Of a stretch of DNA of 64,000 nucleotides, positions 54,801-63,950 are shown piece after piece. The stretch spans positions 41,089-105,088 of the forward strand of contig NZ_JAECZB010000008.1 of assembly GCF_016056295.1 (NCBI RefSeq), read 5' to 3'. Under the pieces are notes generated by a model. It was not told the DNA's origin. It ran no database searches and worked only from the letters and a program-made list of their open reading frames with translations. The DNA comes from Atlanticothrix silvestris CENA357. Lineage in GTDB: Bacteria; Cyanobacteriota; Cyanobacteriia; Cyanobacteriales; Nostocaceae. Each line of letters opens with the position of its first letter. Position 1 is the stretch's first letter. The position numbers and the translations under genes are program-made.

Positions 54801-57152
54801 ATGACAATTGAAGAAATTCGAGTTCGCGGTACTGTTCAAGGAGTAGGTTTTCGCCCGACTGTATATCGTCTGGCAAAATCTTGCAATTTGCATGGAGATG
54901 TTTGTAATGATGGTGAAGGTGTGTTGATTCGTGTATCTGGTAGCGAAGCCGATTTAACAGAATTTGTCACAAGATTACAGCAAGAATGTCCGCCGTTGGC
55001 AAGAATAAATGAACTGACACGCACTCCTTATATAGGTGAATTTAATTTTGATAATTTTGTAATTTCTAGCAGTATTACTAATGCAATCAAAACAGAAATT
55101 GCCCCTGACGCTGCGACTTGTCCCCAATGTCAACAAGAAATTTTTGACCCCTTTAGCCGCTTTTATCGTTACCCATTTACTAATTGCACTTATTGCGGCC
55201 CTCGTCTGAGTATTATTCGTGCAATTCCTTACGACAGATGTAATACTAGTATGTCTGCGTTTCCTATGTGTCCAGAATGTGAAAACTCGTACCATAATGT
55301 CGAAAATCGTCGCTTTCATGCTCAACCTGTAGCTTGTCATAAGTGCGGCCCTACAGCTTGGTTAGAACGTGCTGATGGTAAACCTGTGACAGCTTCTATG
55401 TTCTCGATGATGGATGATGTGGATGCTGTATGTACTTTGTTGCAGAAAGGTGAAATTGTCGCAATTAAAGGTTTAGGTGGTATTCATTTAGCTGGCGATG
55501 CAACGCAAGAAACAGTAGTACAAAAACTGCGTCAGCGCAAAAGACGCTATCATAAACCCTTTGCTTTAATGGCGCGGGATATAGCAGTAATTGAGAAATA
55601 TTGCACTGTTAGCGCTAAGGAAAAAGAATTATTGACAAGTTCCGCAGCACCTATTGTTTTATTACAAAAAAAGGAATTAGAGACTAAAAAATCCTCTATT
55701 GCAATGTCGGTAGCGCCAGAGCAAAACACTCTTGGTTTCATGTTACCTTATACGCCTTTACATCATTTAATTCTCAGGCGGATGAATCGTCCAATTATTT
55801 TAACTAGTGGCAATCTTACTGATGAACCACAATGTATTGATAATAATGATGCAAGGGAAAAATTAGGTCAAATAGCTGATTATTTCCTCCTCCACAATCG
55901 GGAAATTGTTAACCGAGTAGATGATTCAGTTGTGCGAGTTATTAATGAAAAAGTGCAAATAGTTCGCCGTGCTAGAGGATATGCACCAGCAGTGATTAAG
56001 TTACCACTAGGATTTAATAACGTTCCGCAGATTTTAGCAATGGGTAGTGAGTTAAAAAATACCTTTTGCCTGTTGCGAGAAGAAGAAGCAATTCTTTCTC
56101 AACATTTGGGAGACTTAGAAAATGCTGCTGCTTTTAATGCTTATCAAGATACATTAAATTTATACTTAAATTTATTTGAACATCAACCCCAAGCTATAGC
56201 CATTGACAAACATCCTGAATATCTTTCAACTAAACTTGGTAAACAACTAGCAATTGCTAATCAAATTCAACTTCACCAAATTCAACACCATCATGCCCAC
56301 ATTGCCACCTGTATGGCAGAGAATAATGTTCCTTTAAATTCACCCCCAATTTTAGGAATTGTTTTAGATGGATTAGGTTATGGTGAAGATGGTACATTTT
56401 GGGGTGGAGAATTTCTCTTAGCAGATTACCGTCAATTTAAGAGATTAGCAACATTTAAGCCAGTTGCAATGATTGGTGGTGAACAAGCAATTTATCAACC
56501 TTGGCGTAATACTTATGCTCAATTAATATCGGCTAATCTTTGGGATGATTGCCAAGAGAAATATTCAGAATTAGAAATAGTAAAATTTTTGAATAAAAAG
56601 CCACTAAAGTTACTCAATCAGCTTATAAAACAAAAAATTAATTCTCCTCCAGCCTCCTCCGTGGGGCGGTTGTTCGATGCAGTAGCGGCAGCTATCGGTA
56701 TTTATCCAGAAAAATGTAGTTATGAAGGACAAGGTGCGATCGCAATGGAAGCATTAGCAAAGAGTCATACCTTAAATAATCATGAAGAAACGCTAATTTA
56801 TCCTTTTAATTTTAGCTTTTCAGATAATATTTATTGTATAGACCCATGCCCAATGTGGCAAGCTTTACTTGATGATTTGCAGCAACAAATTTCTCAACCA
56901 GTCATAGCTGCAAAGTTTCACAAAAGTTTAGCTAATACCATTATCGATATGGTAAAGCGTCTTCGTCAGCAAAATATAATTCATCGAGTTGCCCTATCAG
57001 GAGGAGTATTTCAAAATTGTATTCTGTTAGAGCAAGTTACTAACGGGTTACAAAAAATGGAAATCAGCGTACTCACTCACAGCTTAGTTCCTGCTAATGA
57101 TGGTGGTTTATCTCTAGGGCAAACTGTGATTACAGCAGCTAAATTAATTTAA
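54801..57152 (+). CDS. hypF: [NiFe] hydrogenase maturation carbamoyltransferase HypF
   Basis: A 783-residue multidomain enzyme that makes carbamoyl-AMP from carbamoyl phosphate and ATP and passes the carbamoyl group to HypE for the active-site cyanides. Domains seen: acylphosphatase (VRGTVQGVGFRPTVYR, 8-23), two zinc fingers (C107/C110/C129/C132 and C157/C160/C179/C182), a YrdC-like domain at about 205-390 and a Kae1-like C-terminus with HHHAHIATCMAEN and ALSGGVFQNCILLEQV. Full length. Followed by a repeat cassette and hypC. Confidence 0.97.
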   Translation: MTIEEIRVRGTVQGVGFRPTVYRLAKSCNLHGDVCNDGEGVLIRVSGSEADLTEFVTRLQQECPPLARINELTRTPYIGEFNFDNFVISSSITNAIKTEIAPDAATCPQCQQEIFDPFSRFYRYPFTNCTYCGPRLSIIRAIPYDRCNTSMSAFPMCPECENSYHNVENRRFHAQPVACHKCGPTAWLERADGKPVTASMFSMMDDVDAVCTLLQKGEIVAIKGLGGIHLAGDATQETVVQKLRQRKRRYHKPFALMARDIAVIEKYCTVSAKEKELLTSSAAPIVLLQKKELETKKSSIAMSVAPEQNTLGFMLPYTPLHHLILRRMNRPIILTSGNLTDEPQCIDNNDAREKLGQIADYFLLHNREIVNRVDDSVVRVINEKVQIVRRARGYAPAVIKLPLGFNNVPQILAMGSELKNTFCLLREEEAILSQHLGDLENAAAFNAYQDTLNLYLNLFEHQPQAIAIDKHPEYLSTKLGKQLAIANQIQLHQIQHHHAHIATCMAENNVPLNSPPILGIVLDGLGYGEDGTFWGGEFLLADYRQFKRLATFKPVAMIGGEQAIYQPWRNTYAQLISANLWDDCQEKYSELEIVKFLNKKPLKLLNQLIKQKINSPPASSVGRLFDAVAAAIGIYPEKCSYEGQGAIAMEALAKSHTLNNHEETLIYPFNFSFSDNIYCIDPCPMWQALLDDLQQQISQPVIAAKFHKSLANTIIDMVKRLRQQNIIHRVALSGGVFQNCILLEQVTNGLQKMEISVLTHSLVPANDGGLSLGQTVITAAKLI

Positions 57153-57170
57153 TTTTATTTACGCTACGCG

Positions 57171-57349
57171 GGTTAGTTGTGAGTTGTTAGTTGTTAGTTG
57201 TCAGTTGTGAGCCGATCCAGTAACGGGTACATAGAGAATTTTCCCCATGAGTAACTGGCGTAAAGTCTACGGCATAGCTTCACCCGGAGGGTCAGCTGCT
57301 AATGACCACTGACCACTAACCACTGACCACTAACCACTGACCACTGACA
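57171..57349. repeat. Tandem-repeat cassette in the hypF-hypC gap
   Basis: Same structure and near-identical ~105-bp core as the cassette between hupS and hupL: GTTAGTT-type units, core, GACCACT-type units. About four changes in the core by eye. Relative to transcription it is in the opposite orientation to the hup copy. Confidence 0.9.
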
Positions 57350-57380
57350 AACTTCTTTATCTTCAAACAAGAAAATAAAC

Positions 57381-57641
57381 ATGTGCTTAGGTATTCCTGG
57401 ACAAATTGTCGAAATAACTGATGTAAAACACAAACTGGCTATCGTCAACATTGCTGGTGTCAAACGTCAAGTCAATATTGCTTGCATCGTTGACGAACAA
57501 CATCCTCCCGAAGCTTGTATTGGTGATTGGGTATTAGTTCACGTTGGCTTTGCCATGAATCGCATTAATGAACAAGAAGCAGCAGAAACATTACAACTAC
57601 TAGAAGAACTCGCCACAGCCCAAGCCGTAATTAATACTTAA
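57381..57641 (+). CDS. hypC: Hydrogenase maturation chaperone HypC
   Basis: An 86-residue chaperone. The essential N-terminal MCLGIPGQIVEI has Cys2, which binds the Fe(CN)2CO unit together with HypD and later contacts the large-subunit precursor. The beta-barrel continues with VNIAGVKRQVNIACIV and the helix-forming GDWVLVHVGFAMNRINEQEAAETLQLL. Length and order are standard. It starts 32 bp after the repeat cassette. Its HupL-specific pairing is inferred from being the only hydrogenase seen in the window. Confidence 0.96.
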   Translation: MCLGIPGQIVEITDVKHKLAIVNIAGVKRQVNIACIVDEQHPPEACIGDWVLVHVGFAMNRINEQEAAETLQLLEELATAQAVINT

Positions 57642-57776
57642 ATAATCGGCGTTACTAAATCGAGGTATGAACTTCTTACTCTCTGCGTTATCTGCGCCTC
57701 TGCGGTTAGTTAAAAAATTCTCTTACTATAAAAAGCGAAATTAACTCACATATAAAACCCCTACTCCTCACTTCTT

Positions 57777-58928
57777 ATGAAATACGTAGACGAATTCCGC
57801 GAACCAGAAAAAGCTGAAGCCTTGCGCCGCGAAATCGAAAAACTATGCCTTCAGCTAAATAAACCCATCAAAATTATGGAAGTATGCGGCGGACATACCC
57901 ATTCCATATTTAAATACGGTATTGAAGAAATATTGCCAGATTCCTTAGAACTAATTCATGGGCCTGGTTGTCCAGTATGTGTCATGCCCAAGGGTAGATT
58001 AGACGATGCGATCGCTATTTCTCAAACTCCTAACGTTATTTTAGCCACATTTGGCGACACAATGCGGGTTCCCGGTTCCCATACCAGCCTCTTACAAGCC
58101 AGAGCTACAGGTGCAGATATTCGCATGGTATATTCTCCCCTAGATAGCCTGCAAATTGCCAAAGACAACCCCGACAAAGAAATTGTTTTCTTCGCCCTAG
58201 GCTTTGAAACCACCGCCCCTAGTACTTCCCTCACCATTTTGCAAGCAGCGGCGGAAAAAATTCCTAACTTTAGTATGTTTTGTAACCATGTTCTTGTGAT
58301 TCCTGCATTACAAGCATTACTAGATAATCCCGACTTGCAATTAGATGGATTTGTTGGCCCAGGTCATGTCAGCATGGTCATTGGTACTGAGCCTTATGAA
58401 TTTATTTCGCAACAATATCAAAAACCAATTGTCGTATCAGGATTTGAACCTTTAGATATTCTTCAATCAATTTGGATGCTACTACAACAGCTAGTAGAAA
58501 ATCGTTGTGAAGTCGAAAACCAATATAACAGACTTGTACAAAAAGCTGGCAATCAAGTAGCGCTAACAGCCATGAATCAAGTTTTTACTGTGCGAGAAAA
58601 TTTTGATTGGCGTGGTTTAGGTGAAATACCTAATTCAGGCTTAAAAATTCGTGAGAAATATGCACAATTTGATGCCGAACTAAAATTTACTATTCCTAAT
58701 CTGAAAGTTGCCGACCATAAAGCTTGTCAGTGCGGTGAAATTTTAAAAGGAATTTTAAAACCTTGGGAATGCAAAGTATTTGGTACAGCTTGCACACCAG
58801 AAACACCTATTGGAACTTGTATGGTCTCTTCCGAAGGTGCTTGTGCAGCCTATTACAAATACGGCAGATTTTCTAATGTGATGACGCAAAAATTAACTGA
58901 TAAACAAACAGCAACCCTATCTTTATAA
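57777..58928 (+). CDS. hypD: Hydrogenase maturation protein HypD
   Basis: A 383-residue Fe-S protein forming the scaffold on which Fe(CN)2CO is built. Seen: IMEVCGGHTHSIFKYG (C37), LIHGPGCPVCVMP (C65, C68), FALGFETTAPST, FVGPGHVSMVIG, and the C-terminal 4Fe-4S region ACQCGEILKGILKPWECKVFGTACTPETPIGTCMVSSEGAC. All the diagnostic motifs are intact. The preceding 135-bp spacer contains a CTCTGCG-type short repeat (about 57680-57705). The downstream neighbour is the tautomerase-like gene. Confidence 0.96.
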   Translation: MKYVDEFREPEKAEALRREIEKLCLQLNKPIKIMEVCGGHTHSIFKYGIEEILPDSLELIHGPGCPVCVMPKGRLDDAIAISQTPNVILATFGDTMRVPGSHTSLLQARATGADIRMVYSPLDSLQIAKDNPDKEIVFFALGFETTAPSTSLTILQAAAEKIPNFSMFCNHVLVIPALQALLDNPDLQLDGFVGPGHVSMVIGTEPYEFISQQYQKPIVVSGFEPLDILQSIWMLLQQLVENRCEVENQYNRLVQKAGNQVALTAMNQVFTVRENFDWRGLGEIPNSGLKIREKYAQFDAELKFTIPNLKVADHKACQCGEILKGILKPWECKVFGTACTPETPIGTCMVSSEGACAAYYKYGRFSNVMTQKLTDKQTATLSL

Positions 58929-58993
58929 CTTAAGATAAAAATGAGTATCCCAAACTCTACACCACAACAATTTTGGGATTGGAGTACAAATAT

Positions 58994-59209
58994 ATGCCAT
59001 TTGTAACAGTTAAAATTGCCAGAGGACACTCCATCGAAAAGAAAAGGCGACTAGTCGAAGTAATTACTAATGCCCTAGTCTCCGTTTTAGATACTAAGCC
59101 AGAATGGATAACTATTCACATTGATGAATTTGAACGTGAAAACTGGGCTGTAAACGGTATTTTACATTCTGACCGACATCGTGGTAAGCACGATGAAACA
59201 GGCAGATAA
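58994..59209 (+). CDS. 4-oxalocrotonate tautomerase-like protein within hyp cluster
   Basis: A 71-residue protein. The ATG at 58994 is chosen because it gives MPFVTVKIARGHSIEKKRRLVEVITNALVSVL, so that after Met removal Pro1 would be the catalytic base of the 4-OT family. The in-frame TTG upstream would bury the proline. EWITIHIDEFERENWAVNGI is the usual second strand. 4-OT proteins are small hexameric keto-enol tautomerases. A similar gene sits between hypD and hypE in Nostoc PCC 7120 (asr0697, by recollection). Its role in hydrogenase maturation is unknown. Confidence 0.85.
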   Translation: MPFVTVKIARGHSIEKKRRLVEVITNALVSVLDTKPEWITIHIDEFERENWAVNGILHSDRHRGKHDETGR

Positions 59210-59292
59210 AATTCGTTTTTGACTGGTAAGGTGCGTTAATTACGCACCTTATTACAGCTTAATTGTTCGTTTTTATTGTAATTATTTTAGAT

Positions 59293-60393
59293 ATGAATAT
59301 TTCTTCCAATCAAAGGCAAAATTCTCTATTTCAAAAAATTGAACAAGCCCGCCATCGCAGAGGGAAAGTGCGAGATACCCATATCACTCTGGCACATGGT
59401 AGCGGCGGTAAAGCCATGCGCGATTTAATCGATGATATCTTTGTCAGTAATTTTGATAATCCCATTATTTCTCAACTAGAAGACCAAGCCAGTTTGAATT
59501 TAGCTAGTCTCATGCAACAGGGAGATAGACTCGCCTTTACTACTGATTCTTATGTTGTAGACCCGTTATTTTTTCCTGGTAGTGATATTGGAGAATTAGC
59601 CATCAATGGTACAGTTAATGATTTAGCTGTGAGTGGTGCTAAACCTTTGTATCTTACTTGTAGTGTTATTTTAGAAGAAGGATTACCAGTGGAAACCTTG
59701 CGACGAGTTGCTGTTAGTATGAAAGCAGCTGCGCTAAAAGCAGGTGTGCAAATTGTGACAGGTGACACAAAAGTTGTACATCGTGGTGCTGCTGATAAAT
59801 TATTTATTAATACTGCTGGCGTTGGAGTTATCCCTAGAGGAGTGAATATTTCTGCCCACAATATTCAACCAGGAGATGTTGTAATTATTAATGGTGAATT
59901 GGGTAATCATGGCACTGCTATTTTGTTAGCTCGTGGAGAATTAGCATTAGAAACTAATATAGAAAGTGACTGCCAACCGTTACATGATTTAGTAGAAACT
60001 ATCCTCAAAGTATGTCCTGATATTCATGCTATGCGGGATGCTACACGCGGCGGTTTAGCTACAGTGTTAAATGAATTCGCCCTTAGTTCTGAAGTAGGAA
60101 TTCGCATTTATGAAGAATCGATTCCAGTGCGAGAAGAAGTCAAAGGAGTTTGCGAAATTTTGGGTTTAGACCCATTGTATCTAGCTAATGAAGGTAAATT
60201 GGTAGTCGTGGTAGGGCAAGAGAATGCTGACACTGTTTTATCAGCGATGCAATCTCACACAGCCGGGAAAGATGCATGTATTATCGGCGAAGCAATTCCT
60301 TCACCTCCAGGGATTGTGTTATTAAAAACAGCTTTTAATGCTGAACGCATTGTTGATATGCTCGTTGGCGATCAGCTACCACGAATTTGTTAA
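59293..60393 (+). CDS. hypE: Hydrogenase maturation protein HypE
   Basis: A 366-residue PurM-like ATPase that dehydrates its own C-terminal thiocarbamate to thiocyanate, then supplies CN to HypC/HypD. ATG at 59293 is used; an upstream TTG at 59263 would add ten hydrophobic residues that are not part of the family. Seen: ITLAHGSGGKAMRDLIDDIF, FTTDSYVVDPLFFPGSDIGELAINGTVNDLAVSGA, HAMRDATRGGLATVLNEFA, and the C-terminal LPRIC whose final Cys accepts the carbamoyl group. Intact and canonical. Confidence 0.96.
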   Translation: MNISSNQRQNSLFQKIEQARHRRGKVRDTHITLAHGSGGKAMRDLIDDIFVSNFDNPIISQLEDQASLNLASLMQQGDRLAFTTDSYVVDPLFFPGSDIGELAINGTVNDLAVSGAKPLYLTCSVILEEGLPVETLRRVAVSMKAAALKAGVQIVTGDTKVVHRGAADKLFINTAGVGVIPRGVNISAHNIQPGDVVIINGELGNHGTAILLARGELALETNIESDCQPLHDLVETILKVCPDIHAMRDATRGGLATVLNEFALSSEVGIRIYEESIPVREEVKGVCEILGLDPLYLANEGKLVVVVGQENADTVLSAMQSHTAGKDACIIGEAIPSPPGIVLLKTAFNAERIVDMLVGDQLPRIC

Positions 60394-60414
60394 AATTTAA
60401 TAGATTCTAGACCT

Positions 60415-60756
60415 ATGCACGAACTCGGAATTACCCAAAATATTGTGGCAATTGTCACTGAACATGCCCAAGGCTCAAAAGTGCAAAGAGTTGTATTAGA
60501 AATTGGCAAACTTTCAGCGATTCTTCCTGATGCCATACAATTTTGTTTTGATATTTGCACTCAAAATACGGTTTTAGCAGGGGCAACATTAGAAATTATC
60601 GAAATTCCTGGTTTAGCAAGATGTTGCCAATGTGGTGCCGAAATTTATCTAGATAAACCCTTTGGTATTTGTAACTGTGGTAGCGTGGAATTGGATTTAA
60701 TAACTGGCGAAGAATTAAAAATTAAAGAAATAGAAATAGAGGAACTATGTGTGTGA
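60415..60756 (+). CDS. hypA: Hydrogenase nickel incorporation protein HypA
   Basis: A 113-residue nickel metallochaperone. The nickel site is the N-terminal MHELGITQNIV (M1, H2, E3). The zinc site is formed by the cysteines in ARCCQCGAEIYLDKPFGICNCGS (about residues 70-88). It works with HypB to place Ni in HupL. Its end overlaps the start of hypB by 10 bp, implying coupled translation. It starts 21 bp after hypE. Confidence 0.95.
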   Translation: MHELGITQNIVAIVTEHAQGSKVQRVVLEIGKLSAILPDAIQFCFDICTQNTVLAGATLEIIEIPGLARCCQCGAEIYLDKPFGICNCGSVELDLITGEELKIKEIEIEELCV

Positions 60757-61598
60757 CTTGCGGTTGTTCTGATGATGCTGAAGGCAAAATTACTAATATG
60801 GAAACTGGTGAAATTGAACATAATCAACATCATCATACTCATACTTTAGCAGATGGTACTGTAATTACTCATAATCACAGTCACGAGTTTCACACCGAAG
60901 TATCTCAAATTCATGCCAAAATACATGGCACAACTATATCTTTAGAACAAGATATCTTAGCAAAAAATAATCTCATAGCTGCCCAAAATCGCGGCTGGTT
61001 CAAAGGTCGAAATATTCTAGCTCTAAATTTAATGAGTTCTCCTGGTGCAGGAAAAACAACTTTATTAACTCGTACTATTAATGATTTAAAACATCAATTG
61101 CCTATTAATGTGATTGAAGGCGACCAAGAAACAGCCAACGATGCCCAAAAAATCAAAGAAACAGGTTGTAAAGTTGTCCAAATCAACACAGGTACAGGTT
61201 GTCATTTAGATGCATCAATGATTGACAGGGGTTTACAACAACTAAATCCGCCACTAAATTCAGTAGTCATGATTGAAAATGTGGGAAATCTAGTTTGTCC
61301 GGCTTTATTTGATTTGGGAGAACAAGCAAAAGTGGTCATTCTCTCGGTTACAGAGGGAGAAGATAAGCCAATCAAATATCCTCATATTTTTCGTGCTAGT
61401 GAGATAATGATTCTCACCAAAATTGATTTACTGCCTTATGTACAATTTGATGTGCAAAAGTGTATAGAATATGCTCAACAAGTAAATCCCCAAATTCAAA
61501 TTTTTCAGGTTTCTGCAATCACTGGTGCTGGATTAGATAATTGGTACAAATGGCTATCTGAAAGGGTAACTAATTTTTCAAAGCTAGTTCCAGCTTAA
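60747..61598 (+). CDS. hypB: Hydrogenase nickel incorporation GTPase HypB
   Basis: A 283-residue SIMIBI-class GTPase. The N-terminus has the high-affinity nickel motif MCVTCGCSDD (C2, C5, C7), followed by a histidine-rich stretch (about residues 26-50, HNQHHHTHTLADGTVITHNHSHEFH) that may store Ni or Zn. The G domain shows NLMSSPGAGKTTLL (P-loop near 97-105), VIEGDQETANDA, VIMIENVGNLVCPA-type switch and ILTKIDLLPYV (NKxD-like TKID). It is the last hyp gene; panE-like follows after 54 bp. Confidence 0.96.
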   Translation: MCVTCGCSDDAEGKITNMETGEIEHNQHHHTHTLADGTVITHNHSHEFHTEVSQIHAKIHGTTISLEQDILAKNNLIAAQNRGWFKGRNILALNLMSSPGAGKTTLLTRTINDLKHQLPINVIEGDQETANDAQKIKETGCKVVQINTGTGCHLDASMIDRGLQQLNPPLNSVVMIENVGNLVCPALFDLGEQAKVVILSVTEGEDKPIKYPHIFRASEIMILTKIDLLPYVQFDVQKCIEYAQQVNPQIQIFQVSAITGAGLDNWYKWLSERVTNFSKLVPA

Positions 61599-61652
61599 CT
61601 GTTTACTAAAATTAGGACTAATATGCAACACTAAAATTTCTGTGGAGAAAAA

Positions 61653-62597
61653 ATGTGCGATCGCAAGTATGCCATCCTAGGAACTGGTGCATTAGGTGGT
61701 TTTTATGGGGCCAAATTACAAAAAGCTGGTTTGGATGTCCACTTTTTGCTCAGGAGTGACTACGAACATGTCAGTCAATATGGTTTACTCATCGAGTCTA
61801 AAGAAGGTGACTTTACCCTCTCCCAAGTCAATGCTTATCAATATGTAGAGAAAATGCCACAATGCGATGTGGTAGTAGTTGCATTAAAAACAACTCAAAA
61901 TTATTTGCTACCGGAGTTGTTACCACCTATTGTTAAAGATGGCGGGGTGGTATTGGTATTACAAAATGGACTTGGTATAGAAGAAGAAATTGCCCAAATT
62001 GTTGGCAACGTTAGTATTATCAGTGGGTTGTGCTTTCTGTGTTCCAATAAAGTAGGGCAAGGACATATTCGCCACTTAGACTATGGACTTATTACTTTAG
62101 GAGAATACGTTCCAGGCTATCATTCTGTTGGAATTACAGATAGAATGCAGCAAATCGCTGATGACTTTAGTAGTGCTGGTATTGCAATTGAATTAGCTGA
62201 AGACTTATTACTGGCACGTTGGAAAAAGTTAGTATGGAATATTCCTTACAACGGTCTTTCTGTAATTCTCAATGCCACCACAGATGAATTAATGGCAGAT
62301 GTGTATACTTGCAGATTAGTTGAACAATTAATGTTCGAAGTAGCAGCAGGGGCAAATAGTTATGGCCGTAATATCCCTGATAGCTTCATTCAAAAAATGC
62401 TGGACTATACCCTCAAAATGAAACCTTACCGCACCAGCATGAAAATTGATTATGACGCATGTCGTCCCCTAGAAGTAGAAGCCATTTTTGGCAACCCATT
62501 ACGGAAGGCGCGAGCAGCAGGTATAAATTTACTACAAATTAGTTGTATTTATGATCAATTGAAGTTTCTGGATACAAAAAATCAAAGGCAATATTGA
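61653..62597 (+). CDS. Ketopantoate reductase-like (2-dehydropantoate 2-reductase) protein
   Basis: A 314-residue NADPH-dependent reductase of the PanE family, which reduces ketopantoate to pantoate in pantothenate synthesis. Seen: the Rossmann start YAILGTGALGGFYGAKLQKAGLDVHFLLRS (G10-x-G12-x-x-G15), VVVALKTTQNYLLPELLPPIV, VLVLQNGLGIEEEIAQIVG, and the catalytic Lys region LLLARWKKLVWNIPYNGLSVILNATTDELM, then KPYRTSMKIDYDACRPLEVEAIFGNPLRKARAAG. Cyanobacteria often hold several PanE paralogues, so the true substrate is uncertain. It may share the hyp transcript. Confidence 0.82.
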   Translation: MCDRKYAILGTGALGGFYGAKLQKAGLDVHFLLRSDYEHVSQYGLLIESKEGDFTLSQVNAYQYVEKMPQCDVVVVALKTTQNYLLPELLPPIVKDGGVVLVLQNGLGIEEEIAQIVGNVSIISGLCFLCSNKVGQGHIRHLDYGLITLGEYVPGYHSVGITDRMQQIADDFSSAGIAIELAEDLLLARWKKLVWNIPYNGLSVILNATTDELMADVYTCRLVEQLMFEVAAGANSYGRNIPDSFIQKMLDYTLKMKPYRTSMKIDYDACRPLEVEAIFGNPLRKARAAGINLLQISCIYDQLKFLDTKNQRQY

Positions 62598-62651
62598 ACC
62601 TCACACCACTAGAAGTGGCGTGATTCCTGCTTTACCTGTTCCCTGCTGTAA

Positions 62652-63950
62652 CTAAAATTCAGATCGAGGCAGATGGCGGATAATTTCAGCCACTGACCAA
62701 GCTTGGGCGACAGCACCTTTGGGTTTATAAGGTGGGTCGCCATCAAAAATTTCTGAAACCGAGCCAAGACAAACATCAGATAGCAGGTGTTCTAATAGGG
62801 GTTGCCAACTAAAAGGAAGCGGCTTTTGCGGATAAAAACGCTGCCAAGCGCGGATAAAAGGCCCAATTAACCAGCTCCAAACAGTACCTTGATGATAAGC
62901 GCGATCGCGTTCTTCCGAATTGCCCACGTATTTGCCTATATATTCTGGATCGGCGGAATCAAGGCTACGAAGACCGTAGGGAGTAAGTAGGCGCTCAGTT
63001 GCCAAATCGACTACTAAAAGCCCTTGCCGCTGCGAAAACCCACAATGACGTAGTGACAGCGCCAAAACTGCATTAGGACGAATTTGAGAATTGCGGCGAT
63101 CGTCCGGCTCAATAGTATCGTAGAAATAATTTAGCTGTGGATTCCAAAACTTTTGCAGAGAAACTGTTACCTGTTGTGCTTGTTGAGCATAACGTTGTGC
63201 CTGTTTTGCTAGACGTACTGAATCGCCCAATTGCAGTTGACTCAATCGTTCTGCCCATTGACTCATCCAACATAAAGCAGAATACCACAGGGCATTGATT
63301 TCTACGGGCTTACCACGGCGAGGAGTCACAGGCTCTCCTCCAACCACTGCATCCATCCAGGTGAGGGCTACACCAGGAAAATCCCAACCAATTAGTCCAT
63401 CAGTGGCATCAACTTGGATATTGAAGCGTGTACCACCAATAAACGCTTTATGAATTTGCTGCACAACAGAGAATTGCTCTGCTAAAAACTCCCAGTCTTG
63501 GGTGGCTTCCAAGTAAAGCCCTAAAGTTTCAATCCACCACAGCGCTGCGTCAATACTGTTATAAAACGGTTCCCCATCAGCATCAGGAAAAGCATTAGGA
63601 ATCAGTCCTTGTTGACAGTAACGTCCAAAAGTTTGCAATAGCCCTTTTGCCAAGTCAAAACGCTTGGTTACTAATGCTAAACCTGGCAAAGCAATCAAGG
63701 TATCACGACCCCAGTCATTGAACCAGTGATAACCAGCAATCACTGTGGGGCCAGTAATTGAAGCTCGGTAGACAATAAATTGATCCCCTGCTTTTAATAG
63801 TTGCTGCCAAATTGGCGATGGGGCATGGGGGAGGCAGTGCGGTCTTCTCCCAAAGGGAGCCACTGCGGTCTTGGGGTCTCCCCAAGTGGAGCAAGTGGCG
63901 TGAGACGCTAAAAGCGATGGGGTTTCCCCAAGTGGAGCAACTACCGTCAT
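62652..63950 (-). CDS. Glycogen debranching-type enzyme (GDE C domain), 5' end beyond window
   Basis: The catalytic alpha/alpha-toroid of an amylo-alpha-1,6-glucosidase-type enzyme. Seen: TVIAGYHWFNDWGRDTLIALPGLAL (general acid Asp), PNAFPDADGEPFYNSIDAALWWIETLGLYLEAT, VALTWMDAVVGGEPVTPRRGKPVEINALWYSALCWM and YHQGTVWSWLIGPFIRAW. The first ~45 residues from the internal ATG at 63950 are not enzyme-like; they are translated repeat DNA. The frame stays open to the window edge, so the N-terminal domain probably lies further upstream and ATG 63950 is probably not the real start. The 3' end converges on the panE-like gene. Confidence 0.8.
   Translation of the reverse strand: MTVVAPLGETPSLLASHATCSTWGDPKTAVAPFGRRPHCLPHAPSPIWQQLLKAGDQFIVYRASITGPTVIAGYHWFNDWGRDTLIALPGLALVTKRFDLAKGLLQTFGRYCQQGLIPNAFPDADGEPFYNSIDAALWWIETLGLYLEATQDWEFLAEQFSVVQQIHKAFIGGTRFNIQVDATDGLIGWDFPGVALTWMDAVVGGEPVTPRRGKPVEINALWYSALCWMSQWAERLSQLQLGDSVRLAKQAQRYAQQAQQVTVSLQKFWNPQLNYFYDTIEPDDRRNSQIRPNAVLALSLRHCGFSQRQGLLVVDLATERLLTPYGLRSLDSADPEYIGKYVGNSEERDRAYHQGTVWSWLIGPFIRAWQRFYPQKPLPFSWQPLLEHLLSDVCLGSVSEIFDGDPPYKPKGAVAQAWSVAEIIRHLPRSEF

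Noticed and set aside
59263..59292. TTG start ten codons upstream of hypE
   Set aside because: Adds a hydrophobic leader absent from HypE; ATG 59293 fits the family.
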